A stretch of DNA of 64,000 bases from Archangium sp. (GCA_030695565.1 JAUYRZ010000125.1:1-64000), one strand, 5' to 3'. Numbered from the stretch's first letter, positions 26,188-34,755 are shown. Made by a program: numbers and translations. The notes: generated by a model not told the origin, from the letters alone.

Positions 26188-27528
26188 ATGCCTTCGATTC
26201 TCCTGGCAGACGATGAAGTGAAGCTCGGCGCCGTGCTCACCGAGGCGCTCACGCTCTCTGGCCACACCGTCACCCGCGTCACCGGCGGCCGCGCTGCGCT
26301 CGTCGAGCTGGGCATCCGCGCCTTCGACGTGGTGGTGACCGACCTGCGCATGCCCGAGGTCGATGGGCTGGCCGTGTTGGCCGAAGCGAGGAAGCAACCG
26401 GCGCCTCCCGCGGTGGTGTTGATGACCGCGTTCGGCAGCACCGAGTCGGCCGTCGAGGCGATGAAGGCCGGCGCCGCCGACTACCTGGTCAAACCCTTCG
26501 CCCTCGACGAGTTCAGACTCCGGGTGAGTCGGGCCGCCGAAGCGCAGGCCTCGGCGCAACGGGAACGCCGGCTGCTGGGTGAGCTCACCCCGGCGCTCAT
26601 CGCTCACAGCCCGAAGATGCGCGCGGTGCTCGATGCGGTCTTGAAGGTCGCCCCCACCGACGCCAGCGTGCTGCTGCGCGGGGAGAGCGGCACCGGCAAG
26701 AGCCAGCTCGCCCGCTGGCTGCACTTCAAGAGCCGCCAGGCGCGCGCGGCGTTCGTCGAGGTGCACTGCGCCGCGTTGTCTGCCGGCGTGCTGGAGAGCG
26801 AGCTCTTCGGCCACGCCCGCGGCGCCTTCACCGGGGCCACCACCGCGCACGAAGGCCACCTCATCGCGGCCGACGGAGGCACGCTCTTCCTCGACGAGAT
26901 CGGCGAGGTGCCTGAGAGCGTGCAGGTGAAGCTGCTGCGTTTCCTCCAGCAGCGTGAAGTGGTGCCGGTGGGTGAGACCCGCGCGCGCACCGTGAACGCC
27001 CGCGTCATCTCGGCCACCAACCGCGATCTCGAGAAGGCGGTCAAAGCCGGCAGCTTCCGCGAAGATTTCTTCTACCGCCTCGACGTGTTCTCCATCGCCG
27101 TGCCCCCGTTGAGGGAGCGCCGCGAAGACGTGTTGCCGCTGGCCGAAGCGTGGCTCACCCGGCGCGGCTTGCCCCCTGAAAAGCTGAGCACCGGGGCCCG
27201 GCAGGCGCTGCTCGCCCGCGACTGGCCGGGCAACGTGCGTGAGCTGGAGAACGCGCTGGAGCGCGCCGTCATCCTCTCCGGTGAAGGGGAGCTCACCGAA
27301 GCGTGGTTCGCCCAGCCGGCCCGTTCCCCTGCGCGCGACGACGTGGGCGGTTTGCTGGGTGAAGGGTTCAACCTCGACGAGTTCGAGCTGCGGCTGCTGC
27401 GCGCGGCGCTCGAGCGCACCGGCGACAACAAGGCCGCGGCGGCCCGGCTGCTGGGCATCACCCGGCGGCGGCTCTACTCGCGGCTGGAGACCCTCTCCCG
27501 CAGCGCGCCCGACGAGTCGCCGGGGTGA
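26188..27528 (+). CDS. NtrC-family sigma-54-dependent response regulator
   Basis: The 446-residue protein has three standard domains. The receiver (1-115) shows Asp8/Asp9, phosphoacceptor Asp52 (DVVVTDLRMP), Thr80 and Lys102. The AAA+ domain (about 135-365) has Walker A GESGTGKS (165-172), the sigma-54 contact loop GAFTGA (212-217) and Walker B LFLDEIGE (233-240). The C-terminal Fis-type helix-turn-helix is near 405-440 (GDNKAAAARLLGITRRRLY). It therefore should activate sigma-54 promoters when phosphorylated. It stands alone; cognate kinase and targets are unknown, with the kinase at 20328-21584 the nearest sensor. It might act on the pilA promoter, but pilA normally has its own regulator PilR, and no PilS/PilR pair is present in this window. 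Confidence 0.92.
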   Translation: MPSILLADDEVKLGAVLTEALTLSGHTVTRVTGGRAALVELGIRAFDVVVTDLRMPEVDGLAVLAEARKQPAPPAVVLMTAFGSTESAVEAMKAGAADYLVKPFALDEFRLRVSRAAEAQASAQRERRLLGELTPALIAHSPKMRAVLDAVLKVAPTDASVLLRGESGTGKSQLARWLHFKSRQARAAFVEVHCAALSAGVLESELFGHARGAFTGATTAHEGHLIAADGGTLFLDEIGEVPESVQVKLLRFLQQREVVPVGETRARTVNARVISATNRDLEKAVKAGSFREDFFYRLDVFSIAVPPLRERREDVLPLAEAWLTRRGLPPEKLSTGARQALLARDWPGNVRELENALERAVILSGEGELTEAWFAQPARSPARDDVGGLLGEGFNLDEFELRLLRAALERTGDNKAAAARLLGITRRRLYSRLETLSRSAPDESPG

Positions 27529-27653
27529 CGTTCGCAAAAAGCAGGGGTCGAAGCCGTGGGCGCGGTCGGCCGCAGCCGGGGCAGCGTCTCCAACCGGTAA
27601 CGGCGAAGCCGTCGGCTCCCAGCCCCGCGAGGCCCACGCTACGCTGAGTGCTG

Positions 27654-28166
27654 ATGTCGACTCCGCACACCGCCTCCGCCTTCATGCTCTCGCTCCTCGG
27701 TCGCCAGCATCAGCTGCTGGGGGCGCGGTTCTTCGAACGGTACGCCTCTGATTGGTTGGTCTGGGAGCCGGGACCCTGGCGTCCGGCCCGGTCGATTCTC
27801 ACCAGCAACACCGAAGCGACGCAGCTCCCCAACGCGGCGCAGCCGGCCCGGCCCGTGGGCGAAGACGCGCTGTGTTTCGAGCTCAAGCAGGTCGAGAACG
27901 CGGTGATGGCCGTCGGCCGCGGCAGTGAGAATCACATCGTCATCAACGATCTCACCGTCTCGCGTGAGCAGTTCGCCCTCGAGTTCAGCAACAAGGCGTG
28001 GAAGGTGCGCAGCCGGGGCACGCCGCTGTCCGTCGATGGCGCGCCGGTGAATGAAGAAGGGGTGGCGCTGAAGAACGCCTCGGTGATTCTGGTGGGCGAC
28101 GTGCGCTTGACCTTCTACACGCCCGAAGGTTTTCCCCGCCGGCTCGAGCAAGAAGGCACGAAGTAG
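27654..28166 (+). CDS. FHA-domain protein
   Basis: This 170-residue protein contains one forkhead-associated domain at about residues 75-155, with the signature VGRGSENHIVIND, then LTVSREQFALE, in which Arg, Ser and the Asn-rich turn would bind phosphothreonine. The usual His of SxxH is Gln here. Residues 1-70 hold no known domain. FHA proteins read the output of Ser/Thr kinases; the PEGA-type kinase at 30740-32089 is 2.6 kb away and is a plausible partner by proximity only. The ATG at 27654 was chosen over GTG at 27648. The gene converges on the Cys-rich lipoprotein gene with a repeat hairpin between. Confidence 0.85.
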   Translation: MSTPHTASAFMLSLLGRQHQLLGARFFERYASDWLVWEPGPWRPARSILTSNTEATQLPNAAQPARPVGEDALCFELKQVENAVMAVGRGSENHIVINDLTVSREQFALEFSNKAWKVRSRGTPLSVDGAPVNEEGVALKNASVILVGDVRLTFYTPEGFPRRLEQEGTK

Positions 28167-28172
28167 AGTTCC

Positions 28173-28213
28173 CCTCTCCCTCTGGGCCCTCTGGGAGAGG
28201 GTCAGGGTGAGGG
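28173..28213. repeat. Dispersed hairpin repeat, copy between convergent genes
   Basis: CCTCTCCC and GGGAGAGG flank CTCTGGGCCCT, followed by GTCAGGGTGAGGG, the reverse complement of the repeat's CCCTCACCC flank. It lies seven bases after the FHA gene stop and 15 bases before the stop of the convergent Cys-rich gene, so it would terminate transcripts from both sides. Confidence 0.65.
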
Positions 28214-28228
28214 CCTCGAGTCGAGTCC

Positions 28229-30100
28229 CTACTGACAGGCCCCGCTCGAACACTGCATCGAGCCGCTGCAGTTCACACACGCGCCGCCATCACGCCCGCA
28301 GGCATTCTTCATCGCGCCGCCCATGCACTGATTGGCGACGGTGCAGCACCCCGCGCAGGTCGCGCCGTCGCACACGCAGGTGCCACCCATGCAGCGCAGC
28401 CCCGCGCCGCAGGCATTTCCGGTCCCGCATCCGCAGGTGCCGCCGGCCTTGCAGGTGTCGGCCTTGAGCGGATCACACACGGTGCACATGCCGCCCGCCG
28501 GGCCGCACGCGGTCGCGCTGCGCGGCTGACACACGCCCGCTTCACAACAACCGCCAGGGCAGGTGGCCGCCGTACACGCAGAAGGCCCACAGGTGCCGGC
28601 ATCACAGGTGCCGCTGCTGCACTGCACGCAGGTGGCGCCGCCCGTGCCGCAGCTCGTCGGGCTGGTGCCGACCTCGCAGAGGCCATTGCTGCAGCAGCCG
28701 CCAGGGCAGGTGGTGCCGTCGCAGGTCGCGGTGACGCAGCCGCCGTCCTGACAGCTGAGCGAAGTGCAGGTGGCGCAGCTCGCCCCTCCGCCGCCGCAGC
28801 TGCTGGGCGAGGTGCCCGGCTGGCAGGTGCCGCTCGAGTCGCAGCAGCCGGTGGGGCAGGTGGCGCTGCTGCAGGGGGGCGCGGTGCAGGTCTTCTGCCG
28901 GCAGCTGCCCGCGCCACAGCTCGCGCAGATGACACCGCCGGTACCGCACGTGGTGTCGGTGTTGCCGCTGCGGCACACCCCGCCCTGGCAGCAGCCGGTG
29001 GGGCAGGTGGTGGCGTCGCACTTGTTGTCGCAGCGCTGATTGGTGCAGCTGGCCGCGCACTGGGAGCACGCCACGCCGCCGGTGCCGCAGGCGCCCGCAT
29101 CCGTGCCCGCCACACAGGTGCCTTCGAAGCAGCAACCGGTGGGGCACGTCTGGGGGTTGCAGGTGTTCACGCACGCGCCCGCATCACAGGAACCCAGGCC
29201 GCATGAGAGGCAGCCCATCGCGCTCACACCACACGCGGAGTCATCGGTGCCCGTGAGGCAGCGCGAGCCCGAGCAGCACCCCGGACAGTTGGTCGCGTTG
29301 CAAGCTGAGGTGGCGCAGGTGCCGGCGGTGCACGCACTGCCCAGGCAATCCAGACACGCCCGGCCGCCGGAACCGCAGGACTGCGAGCTGGCGCCCATCA
29401 AACAACGTCCGCCCATGCAGCAGCCCGAAGGACACGAGGCGGCGGTGCACTGGCAAAGCCCGCGCAGACATTCTACGCTTGGTTCGCACGCGGGGCCGGT
29501 GCCGCACAGGCACTCACCGGTGGCGGGGTCACACTTGTCTGCGCCGATGGCGGCGGTGCAGGGCGGGCCCACGCCGCAGGCACAGCGGCCGTCGGCTCCG
29601 CAGGTGTCGGTGGTCAAGACGTCGCAGCTGCTGCAGGCGGCGCCGCCGATGCCGCACGCCGAGGCGTTGGGCGAGGTGATGCAGGTGCCGTTCGAGCAGC
29701 ACCCCTGGCAGGTGTCGCAACCTGACATCGGCGCCGCCAACAGCACGGTGACGGGACGCTCGACGCCGAGCACCACGTCCACCCGCGCGCGGCCCTCGCC
29801 CACCACCGCGCCCCTCAGCAGACCCTCGACGACAACCTCCATCGCCTGATTGGCGAGAGAATCGGCGAGCAGCACGCGCACCGAGGTGGTGCTCGCCAGC
29901 GGGCCTGCAGCGGGCTCCGGGCGCGTCTCCGGGCCGAACACCGCGGCTTGCGCCTCCGTGCCGGAGTAGCGGAGCTGATCGATCTCCAGCCCACCCGCTT
30001 CCACGGTGACCACCAACGCCGTGCCGTGCAGGCGGGTGACGTCGCGGCACGCGAGCGCGGGCAATACCAGGCACATCATCCACACCGAAAGGCGCGTCAT
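28229..30100 (-). CDS. Lipoprotein with tandem CPTGCC repeats
   Basis: The 623-residue product begins at the ATG overlapping the TPR gene's stop (ATGA). The lipobox is LVLPALAC, with lipidated Cys18. Residues 20-130 form a beta-rich domain (TALVVTVEAGGLEIDQLRYS). From about residue 135 to the end there are about nine units of 43-50 residues of the form C-x3-T-C-P-x-G-C-C-x-x-G-x-C, followed by a CGTGG..C..C segment. Roughly one residue in five or six is Cys, so it must be heavily disulfide-bonded outside the cytoplasm. No enzymatic motif is visible. It is the last gene of an operon with thioredoxin, Ser/Thr kinase and a TPR protein. It could be a surface coat protein or an array of small binding domains. 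Another repeat family from that of 15924-17558 is used, so the two are not simple duplicates. Confidence 0.8.
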   Translation of the reverse strand: MTRLSVWMMCLVLPALACRDVTRLHGTALVVTVEAGGLEIDQLRYSGTEAQAAVFGPETRPEPAAGPLASTTSVRVLLADSLANQAMEVVVEGLLRGAVVGEGRARVDVVLGVERPVTVLLAAPMSGCDTCQGCCSNGTCITSPNASACGIGGAACSSCDVLTTDTCGADGRCACGVGPPCTAAIGADKCDPATGECLCGTGPACEPSVECLRGLCQCTAASCPSGCCMGGRCLMGASSQSCGSGGRACLDCLGSACTAGTCATSACNATNCPGCCSGSRCLTGTDDSACGVSAMGCLSCGLGSCDAGACVNTCNPQTCPTGCCFEGTCVAGTDAGACGTGGVACSQCAASCTNQRCDNKCDATTCPTGCCQGGVCRSGNTDTTCGTGGVICASCGAGSCRQKTCTAPPCSSATCPTGCCDSSGTCQPGTSPSSCGGGGASCATCTSLSCQDGGCVTATCDGTTCPGGCCSNGLCEVGTSPTSCGTGGATCVQCSSGTCDAGTCGPSACTAATCPGGCCEAGVCQPRSATACGPAGGMCTVCDPLKADTCKAGGTCGCGTGNACGAGLRCMGGTCVCDGATCAGCCTVANQCMGGAMKNACGRDGGACVNCSGSMQCSSGACQ

Positions 30101-30762
30101 CGGGCGTTGATGTCTGGGAAGGTGGTCTGCACGGGCTGCGGGGCGGTGGCGACGGCGGTGACCGTCACGGCAGCACCCACGGCGACCACGCCGATGGCCG
30201 TCCAGAACCACCAGCGTTGGTAGACGGGGGGAGGCGGCGCCTCTTTCTTCAGGGCCGCTTCCAGCGAGAGCCGCCGGCCCTGCGCGTTGGCCACCTCGAG
30301 GCGCGTCTTCTCCAATTCGAGCAGGCGCTGCTGTTCGGCAGCCGCGTGCGTGCGCTCGTCTTCCAGTCGAAGGCGCTCTTCTTCTTTGCGCTGCTGCTCG
30401 GTGGTGTCGGTCTTCTGACTGGCCCGCTGCGCGTCGACCTCGGCCAGCACGTCTTCGGTGGCCTTCGCCTGGGCGGTGGGCGGGTTCGTCTCGAGGTAGC
30501 GGCGGAAGTAGAAGCTCGCTTTGTCGAGGTGGCCTGCGCGGCGGTGGCTCTGACCCAGGTTGAACAGCAGGCCGGGCGCGGCTTTCAGCTTGTAGGCCGC
30601 TTCGTACTGCTCGATGGCTTTGGCGTAGTCGCCCAGGTCGAAGGCCTTCTTGGCCTCCAGGGCCGCGGCGCGGGCGGCGGTCTCCGAAGCAGGTGCTGCC
30701 GACGCGACGCCCGACAGCAACAGCACGAGGCAGAGAACTTCAGAACGGATCAAGCACGCCAT
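30097..30762 (-). CDS. TPR protein with C-terminal membrane anchor
   Basis: The 221-residue protein starts at the ATG at 30762, giving a signal-peptide-like N-terminus (EVLCLVLLLSGVASAAP). Two TPR units follow (AKKAFDLGDYAKAIEQYEAA and GLLFNLGQSHRRAGHLDKA, about residues 35-95), then a long Glu/Arg/Gln coiled coil (about 110-165), and a membrane segment near 190-210 (WWFWTAIGVVAVGAAVTV). This layout is common next to PEGA-type kinases in myxobacteria. The gene overlaps the kinase gene by 23 bases and the lipoprotein gene by four, so the three are translated as a unit. It may assemble with the kinase's periplasmic PEGA domain. Confidence 0.8.
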   Translation of the reverse strand: MACLIRSEVLCLVLLLSGVASAAPASETAARAAALEAKKAFDLGDYAKAIEQYEAAYKLKAAPGLLFNLGQSHRRAGHLDKASFYFRRYLETNPPTAQAKATEDVLAEVDAQRASQKTDTTEQQRKEEERLRLEDERTHAAAEQQRLLELEKTRLEVANAQGRRLSLEAALKKEAPPPPVYQRWWFWTAIGVVAVGAAVTVTAVATAPQPVQTTFPDINAR

Positions 30763-32089
30763 CTTTGACGACCCTCGGCTTCTGTTTCGGAGCGACCGGC
30801 TGTAGCAGGAGCTCGAGCGATTGATCAGTCTGGAGCGACATCTCCCGCTCCACGGGCTGATACCCACCCAACTCCAGCCGCAGGCGGAGGGGCTGCTCAG
30901 CCTTCGGTTGGCGCAGCGTGAGCGGGGTGATGCCCACCACCGCGCCCGTATCGAGGCGAATGACGTTCACCTTCGCGGGCGTGGTGACGATGGAGAGGGT
31001 CACCTCGGCCGGGGCGAGGGGGGCCGGAGGCGTGATCACCACGGGCGGCGTGGGCGCCTGCACCACCGGCGCGACCATCGGAACAGGCGCGGGCCGGAAG
31101 GCGAAATAGCCGGCGATCGAAAGCAGCAGCACGCCCGCGGCCGCGGCGGCCCGCACGGCCTTCGAGGGCGAAGCGCTCTTCTCCGGGGCCTGCAGGGCGC
31201 GTTCGAGCCACGCGGAGACGGCCGCCATCGAAGGCGGGCGGCCTTCGGCGCGTTTGCTCAAGCAGCTGGAGATCAGCTCCTGAATCGACTTCGGGACGGG
31301 CTCGCCGGCCTGGGTGTGGCGGGGCAACGGCGGGGGCGGCTGGGTGATGATGTCGGCCGCCAGCTGGCCGAAGACCATCGACTCGAAGGGCGGATTGCCC
31401 GCCAGCATCTCGTAGAGGATGGTGCCCAGCGCGTAGATATCGGTGCGCGCGTCGACCTCGAGACCGGCGGCCTGCTCGGGGGCCATGTAGCGGGGCGTGC
31501 CCACCATGGTACCGGACTGGGTGTCGGCCACCCGCAAGTCGCCGCTGGTCTGGAGCAGCTTGGCCACGCCGAAGTCGAGCACCTTCACCGAGTCTTCCCG
31601 GCCCTCGCGTGAGAGGAGGAAGATGTTGTCGGGCTTGAGATCGCGGTGCACCACGTCGACCCGGTGAGCGGCGTGCAGCGCTTCGGCGATCTGCTTCCCG
31701 ATGGAGCACACCTCGGCGATGGTCAACGCCCGTTCGGCCAGCTGGGCGGCCAGGGTCTTGCCCCGCAGCAGCTCCATCACGCCGTAGACGCGCTCGGGGA
31801 AGAGCTCCTCGACGAAGTCGTGCACCTCGACGATGTGCGCGTGGTTGATCTGATTGACCAGCCGCGCCTCTTGAAGAAAGCGGGCCACCAGCGACTTGTC
31901 CTGGATGAGGTGGCCGTGCAGCACCTTGAGCGCCACCTGCCGGCCCAGCCGCTGGTGACGGCCCTGGTACACCCGCCCCATGGTGCCTTCGCCGAGCAGC
32001 TGCTCGAGCACGTAAGGCCCCAACGAGTCGCCCACCTGGAGCACAGGCGCGGCGTCTGGATCAGGTGCGGGCGGCACGACGGTCAGCAC
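30740..32089 (-). CDS. Transmembrane Ser/Thr protein kinase with PEGA domain
   Basis: The 449-residue product has the Hanks-type kinase motifs in order: glycine loop LGEGTMGRV (about residue 33), ATP-binding Lys in VALKVL, catalytic VVHRDLKPDN, metal-binding LDFGVAKL, and YMAPEQ. A short juxtamembrane region leads to a membrane helix (AAGVLLLSIAGYFAF, about 312-330) and a Pro-rich linker. A periplasmic PEGA-type beta domain ends the protein (VTLSIVTTPAKVNVIRLD ... ELGGYQPVEREM, about 355-430). I chose GTG at 32089 because GGGGGA sits six bases upstream; a TTG at 32107 would add six residues. It begins 22 bases after the thioredoxin stop and overlaps the TPR gene. Substrates are unknown. Confidence 0.88.
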   Translation of the reverse strand: MLTVVPPAPDPDAAPVLQVGDSLGPYVLEQLLGEGTMGRVYQGRHQRLGRQVALKVLHGHLIQDKSLVARFLQEARLVNQINHAHIVEVHDFVEELFPERVYGVMELLRGKTLAAQLAERALTIAEVCSIGKQIAEALHAAHRVDVVHRDLKPDNIFLLSREGREDSVKVLDFGVAKLLQTSGDLRVADTQSGTMVGTPRYMAPEQAAGLEVDARTDIYALGTILYEMLAGNPPFESMVFGQLAADIITQPPPPLPRHTQAGEPVPKSIQELISSCLSKRAEGRPPSMAAVSAWLERALQAPEKSASPSKAVRAAAAAGVLLLSIAGYFAFRPAPVPMVAPVVQAPTPPVVITPPAPLAPAEVTLSIVTTPAKVNVIRLDTGAVVGITPLTLRQPKAEQPLRLRLELGGYQPVEREMSLQTDQSLELLLQPVAPKQKPRVVKDGVLDPF

Positions 32090-32111
32090 ATCAATCCCCC
32101 GAGGCAATACC

Positions 32112-32435
32112 TTAGAGGACTTTTTGAACGGCCTCGCCCAGCTTCTGTTTGGAGACCGCGCCGGCGATCTGACCGACCACCTTGCCGCCGTTGAAGATCA
32201 GGAAATTGGGCAACGAACGCACGCCGTAGGCCTGGGCGCTGACCTGGTTCTCCTCGATGTTCACCTTGACCACCTTGAGCTTGCCCTGGTGGGTGGTGGC
32301 GAGCTCCTCGAGGGTGGGCTCCATGGCGATACACGGTGCGCACCAGGTGGCCCAGAAGTCGACCAGCACGGGAATCCTGGAGTCGAGCACTTCCGCTTTG
32401 AACTGCGCGTCGGACAGGGCGAGGGTGTTGGCCAT
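32112..32435 (-). CDS. trxA: Thioredoxin
   Basis: This is a 107-residue single-domain cytoplasmic thioredoxin of normal family length. The redox centre is WATWCAPC (Cys31 and Cys34), i.e. CAPC in place of the common CGPC, a change seen in many thioredoxins that shifts the redox potential only modestly. The cis-Pro is in VRSLPNFLIF and the Lys/Asp core residues are present (LVDFWATW). It reduces protein disulfides using thioredoxin reductase. It is the first gene of an operon with a Ser/Thr kinase, TPR protein and a Cys-rich lipoprotein, which may reflect shared redox needs or simple proximity. It is divergent from the DUF2378 gene with only 33 bases between. Confidence 0.93.
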   Translation of the reverse strand: MANTLALSDAQFKAEVLDSRIPVLVDFWATWCAPCIAMEPTLEELATTHQGKLKVVKVNIEENQVSAQAYGVRSLPNFLIFNGGKVVGQIAGAVSKQKLGEAVQKVL

Positions 32436-32468
32436 GATTCTCGTTTAGCATGCGTATGCTGCGCTCAC
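32436..32468. promoter_or_regulatory. 33-base divergent spacer with inverted repeat
   Basis: Only 33 bases separate the ATGs of trxA and the DUF2378 gene. They contain AGCAT-GCGT-ATGCT, a perfect five-base inverted repeat. The space is too short for two separate promoters, so at least one must overlap the opposite coding region or one message is leaderless. The palindrome may be a shared operator. Confidence 0.4.
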
Positions 32469-33011
32469 ATGGCCGGCGTCATCTACCGTCACACCGTCGA
32501 GGCGTTCGTGCAGCGGGTGCTGTTGCGACGCGGTTTGTTGAGCCTGGAGTTCGATCGGGAGCTCAGGGCGCTGGGGGTCGACGCGAGCCGGCCCACGGAA
32601 CTGCCCGTCGCCGTGTGGGACGCGCTGCTTCGGACCACGGCGAAGCGCTTGAGCCCGGGAAAGAGTGACGCCGATGCGCTGGACGACCTGGGCCGGGAGC
32701 AACTGCGTGGCTACACGGAAGGGCTGGTGGGCCGGGCGCTCTTGACGGTGCTGCGGTTGATCGGCCCGCGGCGCACCATGTTGCGCATGATGGAGAACTT
32801 CCGCACGGCCGACAACGTGACCGAGGTGAGGGCCAGGGAGCTCGGCCCCACGGCGATCGATCTGGAGTTCAACTCTGACTTCGACGTGCCCACCTACATC
32901 CGCGGGCTGCTCGAGGAATCGTTGGTGGTGCTGCGAGCGAAGGAGCCGAAGGTGGTGTTCAAGAAGCAGGCTTCAGGCTCGACGGTGTTCTCCGTGAGCT
33001 GGTCACCGTAG
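32469..33011 (+). CDS. DUF2378 (TIGR02265) family protein
   Basis: The 180-residue soluble protein shows the layout of the DUF2378 family, which is greatly expanded in Myxococcus and Stigmatella: an N-terminal VIYRHTVEAFVQRVLLRRG, central LGREQLRGYTEGLVGRALL, the conserved LIGPRRTMLRMMENFRTADN, and a C-terminal FNSDFDVPTYIRGLLE. Its function is unknown; the absence of signal or membrane segments indicates a cytoplasmic location. The ATG at 32469 is 33 bases from the trxA start. The family's limited taxonomic range is the strongest single marker that this DNA is from a Cystobacterineae-type myxobacterium. Confidence 0.8.
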   Translation: MAGVIYRHTVEAFVQRVLLRRGLLSLEFDRELRALGVDASRPTELPVAVWDALLRTTAKRLSPGKSDADALDDLGREQLRGYTEGLVGRALLTVLRLIGPRRTMLRMMENFRTADNVTEVRARELGPTAIDLEFNSDFDVPTYIRGLLEESLVVLRAKEPKVVFKKQASGSTVFSVSWSP

Positions 33012-33050
33012 TTCTCCCTCGCCCTGAGAAGAAGCGGGGAGAGAGGCCCA
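33012..33050. repeat. Degenerate dispersed repeat between convergent genes
   Basis: TTCTCCCTCGCCC and GCGGGGAGAGAGG form an imperfect version of the dispersed hairpin between the stops of the DUF2378 gene and the chemoreceptor gene. Confidence 0.45.
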
Positions 33051-33057
33051 CGGCGCG

Positions 33058-34671
33058 TCAACTCCGGTCGGAGACCTTGAACCGGCTGGTGACCGCGGTG
33101 AGCGCATCGACCGACGACTGGAGATCCTGCGCAATCCTCGTGGTGCGCCCCGTGGCATCCACCCCCTGCTTCACCAGGTCAGCCACGTTGCGCGCGCCCT
33201 GCACCGCCTGCTCCGACGACTGCCGCTGCTGCCGGGTGGCCACGGCGATCTGCTGAGCGGCCTCCTTCGTGCCCCGCGACAGCGACAGAATCTGGGTGAA
33301 CGCGGTCTGCGCACGTTCGGCCACGGCCATGCCGCGATCCGACGACTCCACGCCTTCTTTCGCGCGCACCACCGCCACGTCACCCGAGGCCTGCACGCTC
33401 TCCACGATGCGCCCGATGTCGCGCGCCGACTGGGCCACGTTCTCGGCGAGCTTGCGCATCTCGGCGGCCACCACCGAGAACCCGCGGCCCACTTCACCGG
33501 CCTTGGTGCCTTCGAGCGCCGCGTTGAGCGCGAGCAGATCCGACCTGTCGGCCACCTGCTTGATCACCTGCGCGATGCGGCTGACCTGCTGCACGTCGGC
33601 GTTGAGGCGGGTGATGGCGTCGGCCACTTCTTTGGCCTCGTGGCGGATCTCCGTCATGCCGCCCACCATCTCGGCCACCACCGCGCGCGCTTCGTCGACG
33701 GCCTGGTTGGTGCGCACGGCCGCCTGCTCCACCACCTCGGTGGAGCGGGTGATGCTCTCGGCGGTGCGGGACAATTCTTCGAAGGTGGCGGCGATCTGCT
33801 GCGCGTAGGCCGACTGCTGGCTGGTGACGTGGGTCTGATCGCTCGAGGCCACGTTGAGGCCCTTGGCTGCGTCACCCAGGCGGCGCGTCAAGCCGACCAT
33901 CTCGGTGACCAGGCTGCGCAGCGACTTGAGCATGTCGTTGACGGAGGCGGCCATCGACTGCACCTCGTTGGCCCCGCCCACGTCGACCTGCTGCACCGTG
34001 ATGTCGCCCGCGGCCACCTCGCGCGCCACCCGGCTGACCACCCCGAGCGGACCTGCGATGGCTCCGGAGAACACCAGCGCCAGCGTGAGCCCCAGCCCGA
34101 GCGCGGCCAGCAGCACCCAGAGGCCCACCACCTGGTTCTCCTTTTCCTGGCGGGCGAACTGCTCGAGCGAGAAGCGCACCACCATGGTGGCCTCGTAGTC
34201 TTGATCCTTCGCGGTGCAGCGCACGTCGAGCACCGCGCCGCGTTCGATCTGGCACTGGCCCTCTTCAGGCACTTCGTAGCGGCCGGGAGGCAGGTCGCCC
34301 TGCAGCTGCACGGTGCTGTCGTTCGGCTTCACCTCGAGGAACCGTTTGCCGTTCTCCCGGGTGACGCGCTCCTTGATCACCGCCAGCGAACCGAGCTGGG
34401 TGACGTTGCCGCCGGCGCGCACGCCTTCGAAGATGCCGTTGAGCTCGCTGGGCGTGGCCAGCCCGTCGCGGATGAGCCGCATGATGGGCGCGGCGTTGTT
34501 GGTGGCGAGCTGGCCGACGGAGATGGCCTGGCGCTCGAGCGCGTCACCGGCTTGCTCGTTCAAGCGGCTGGGAAAATAGATCGAGGCGAACAGCGCGACG
34601 GCGACGCAGGGCACCACCACCGCAAAGGCCGCCTGCACGCGCAGCGAAAGTCCAGACCAGAGGCTCCCCAT
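33058..34671 (-). CDS. Methyl-accepting chemotaxis protein
   Basis: This 537-residue receptor has two membrane helices (about residues 14-34 and 180-205) around a periplasmic sensor of about 145 residues. The sensor has a Cys pair (GQCQIERGAVLDVRC) that may form a disulfide. A HAMP segment (about 206-260) and a long helical signalling domain follow. The hairpin tip reads SDLLALNAALEGTKAGEVGR then GFSVVAAEMRKLAE, matching the family's highly conserved tip except that EGTKAGE replaces EAARAGE. It should signal to a CheA/CheW complex. No che genes are adjacent, so it feeds into a remote chemosensory system. There is no C-terminal CheR-binding pentapeptide. Confidence 0.92.
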   Translation of the reverse strand: MGSLWSGLSLRVQAAFAVVVPCVAVALFASIYFPSRLNEQAGDALERQAISVGQLATNNAAPIMRLIRDGLATPSELNGIFEGVRAGGNVTQLGSLAVIKERVTRENGKRFLEVKPNDSTVQLQGDLPPGRYEVPEEGQCQIERGAVLDVRCTAKDQDYEATMVVRFSLEQFARQEKENQVVGLWVLLAALGLGLTLALVFSGAIAGPLGVVSRVAREVAAGDITVQQVDVGGANEVQSMAASVNDMLKSLRSLVTEMVGLTRRLGDAAKGLNVASSDQTHVTSQQSAYAQQIAATFEELSRTAESITRSTEVVEQAAVRTNQAVDEARAVVAEMVGGMTEIRHEAKEVADAITRLNADVQQVSRIAQVIKQVADRSDLLALNAALEGTKAGEVGRGFSVVAAEMRKLAENVAQSARDIGRIVESVQASGDVAVVRAKEGVESSDRGMAVAERAQTAFTQILSLSRGTKEAAQQIAVATRQQRQSSEQAVQGARNVADLVKQGVDATGRTTRIAQDLQSSVDALTAVTSRFKVSDRS

Positions 34672-34727
34672 GGGTGCGCAGCGTCGCAGCTTCCAGACGA
34701 AAGGGTTGATCGAATTGGAGACGAGGT

Positions 34728-34751
34728 CCCCTCTCCCTCTGGCAGAGGGAA
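34728..34751. repeat. Dispersed repeat core hairpin (partial copy)
   Basis: CCCTCTCCCTCTGGCAGAGGG is the stem portion of the dispersed repeat without the CCCTCACCCC flank. It lies five bases past the stop codon of the monooxygenase gene and upstream of the chemoreceptor start. Confidence 0.5.
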
Positions 34752-34755
34752 AGAA

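Noticed and set aside
26188-27528. PilR identity for the NtrC-type regulator
   Set aside because: NtrC-family proteins are numerous, there is no adjacent PilS-type kinase, and pilA is 29 kb away, so a name was not given.
28300-29400. Second apparent repeat array
   Set aside because: It encodes CPTGCC units of the Cys-rich lipoprotein, not a CRISPR or mobile element.
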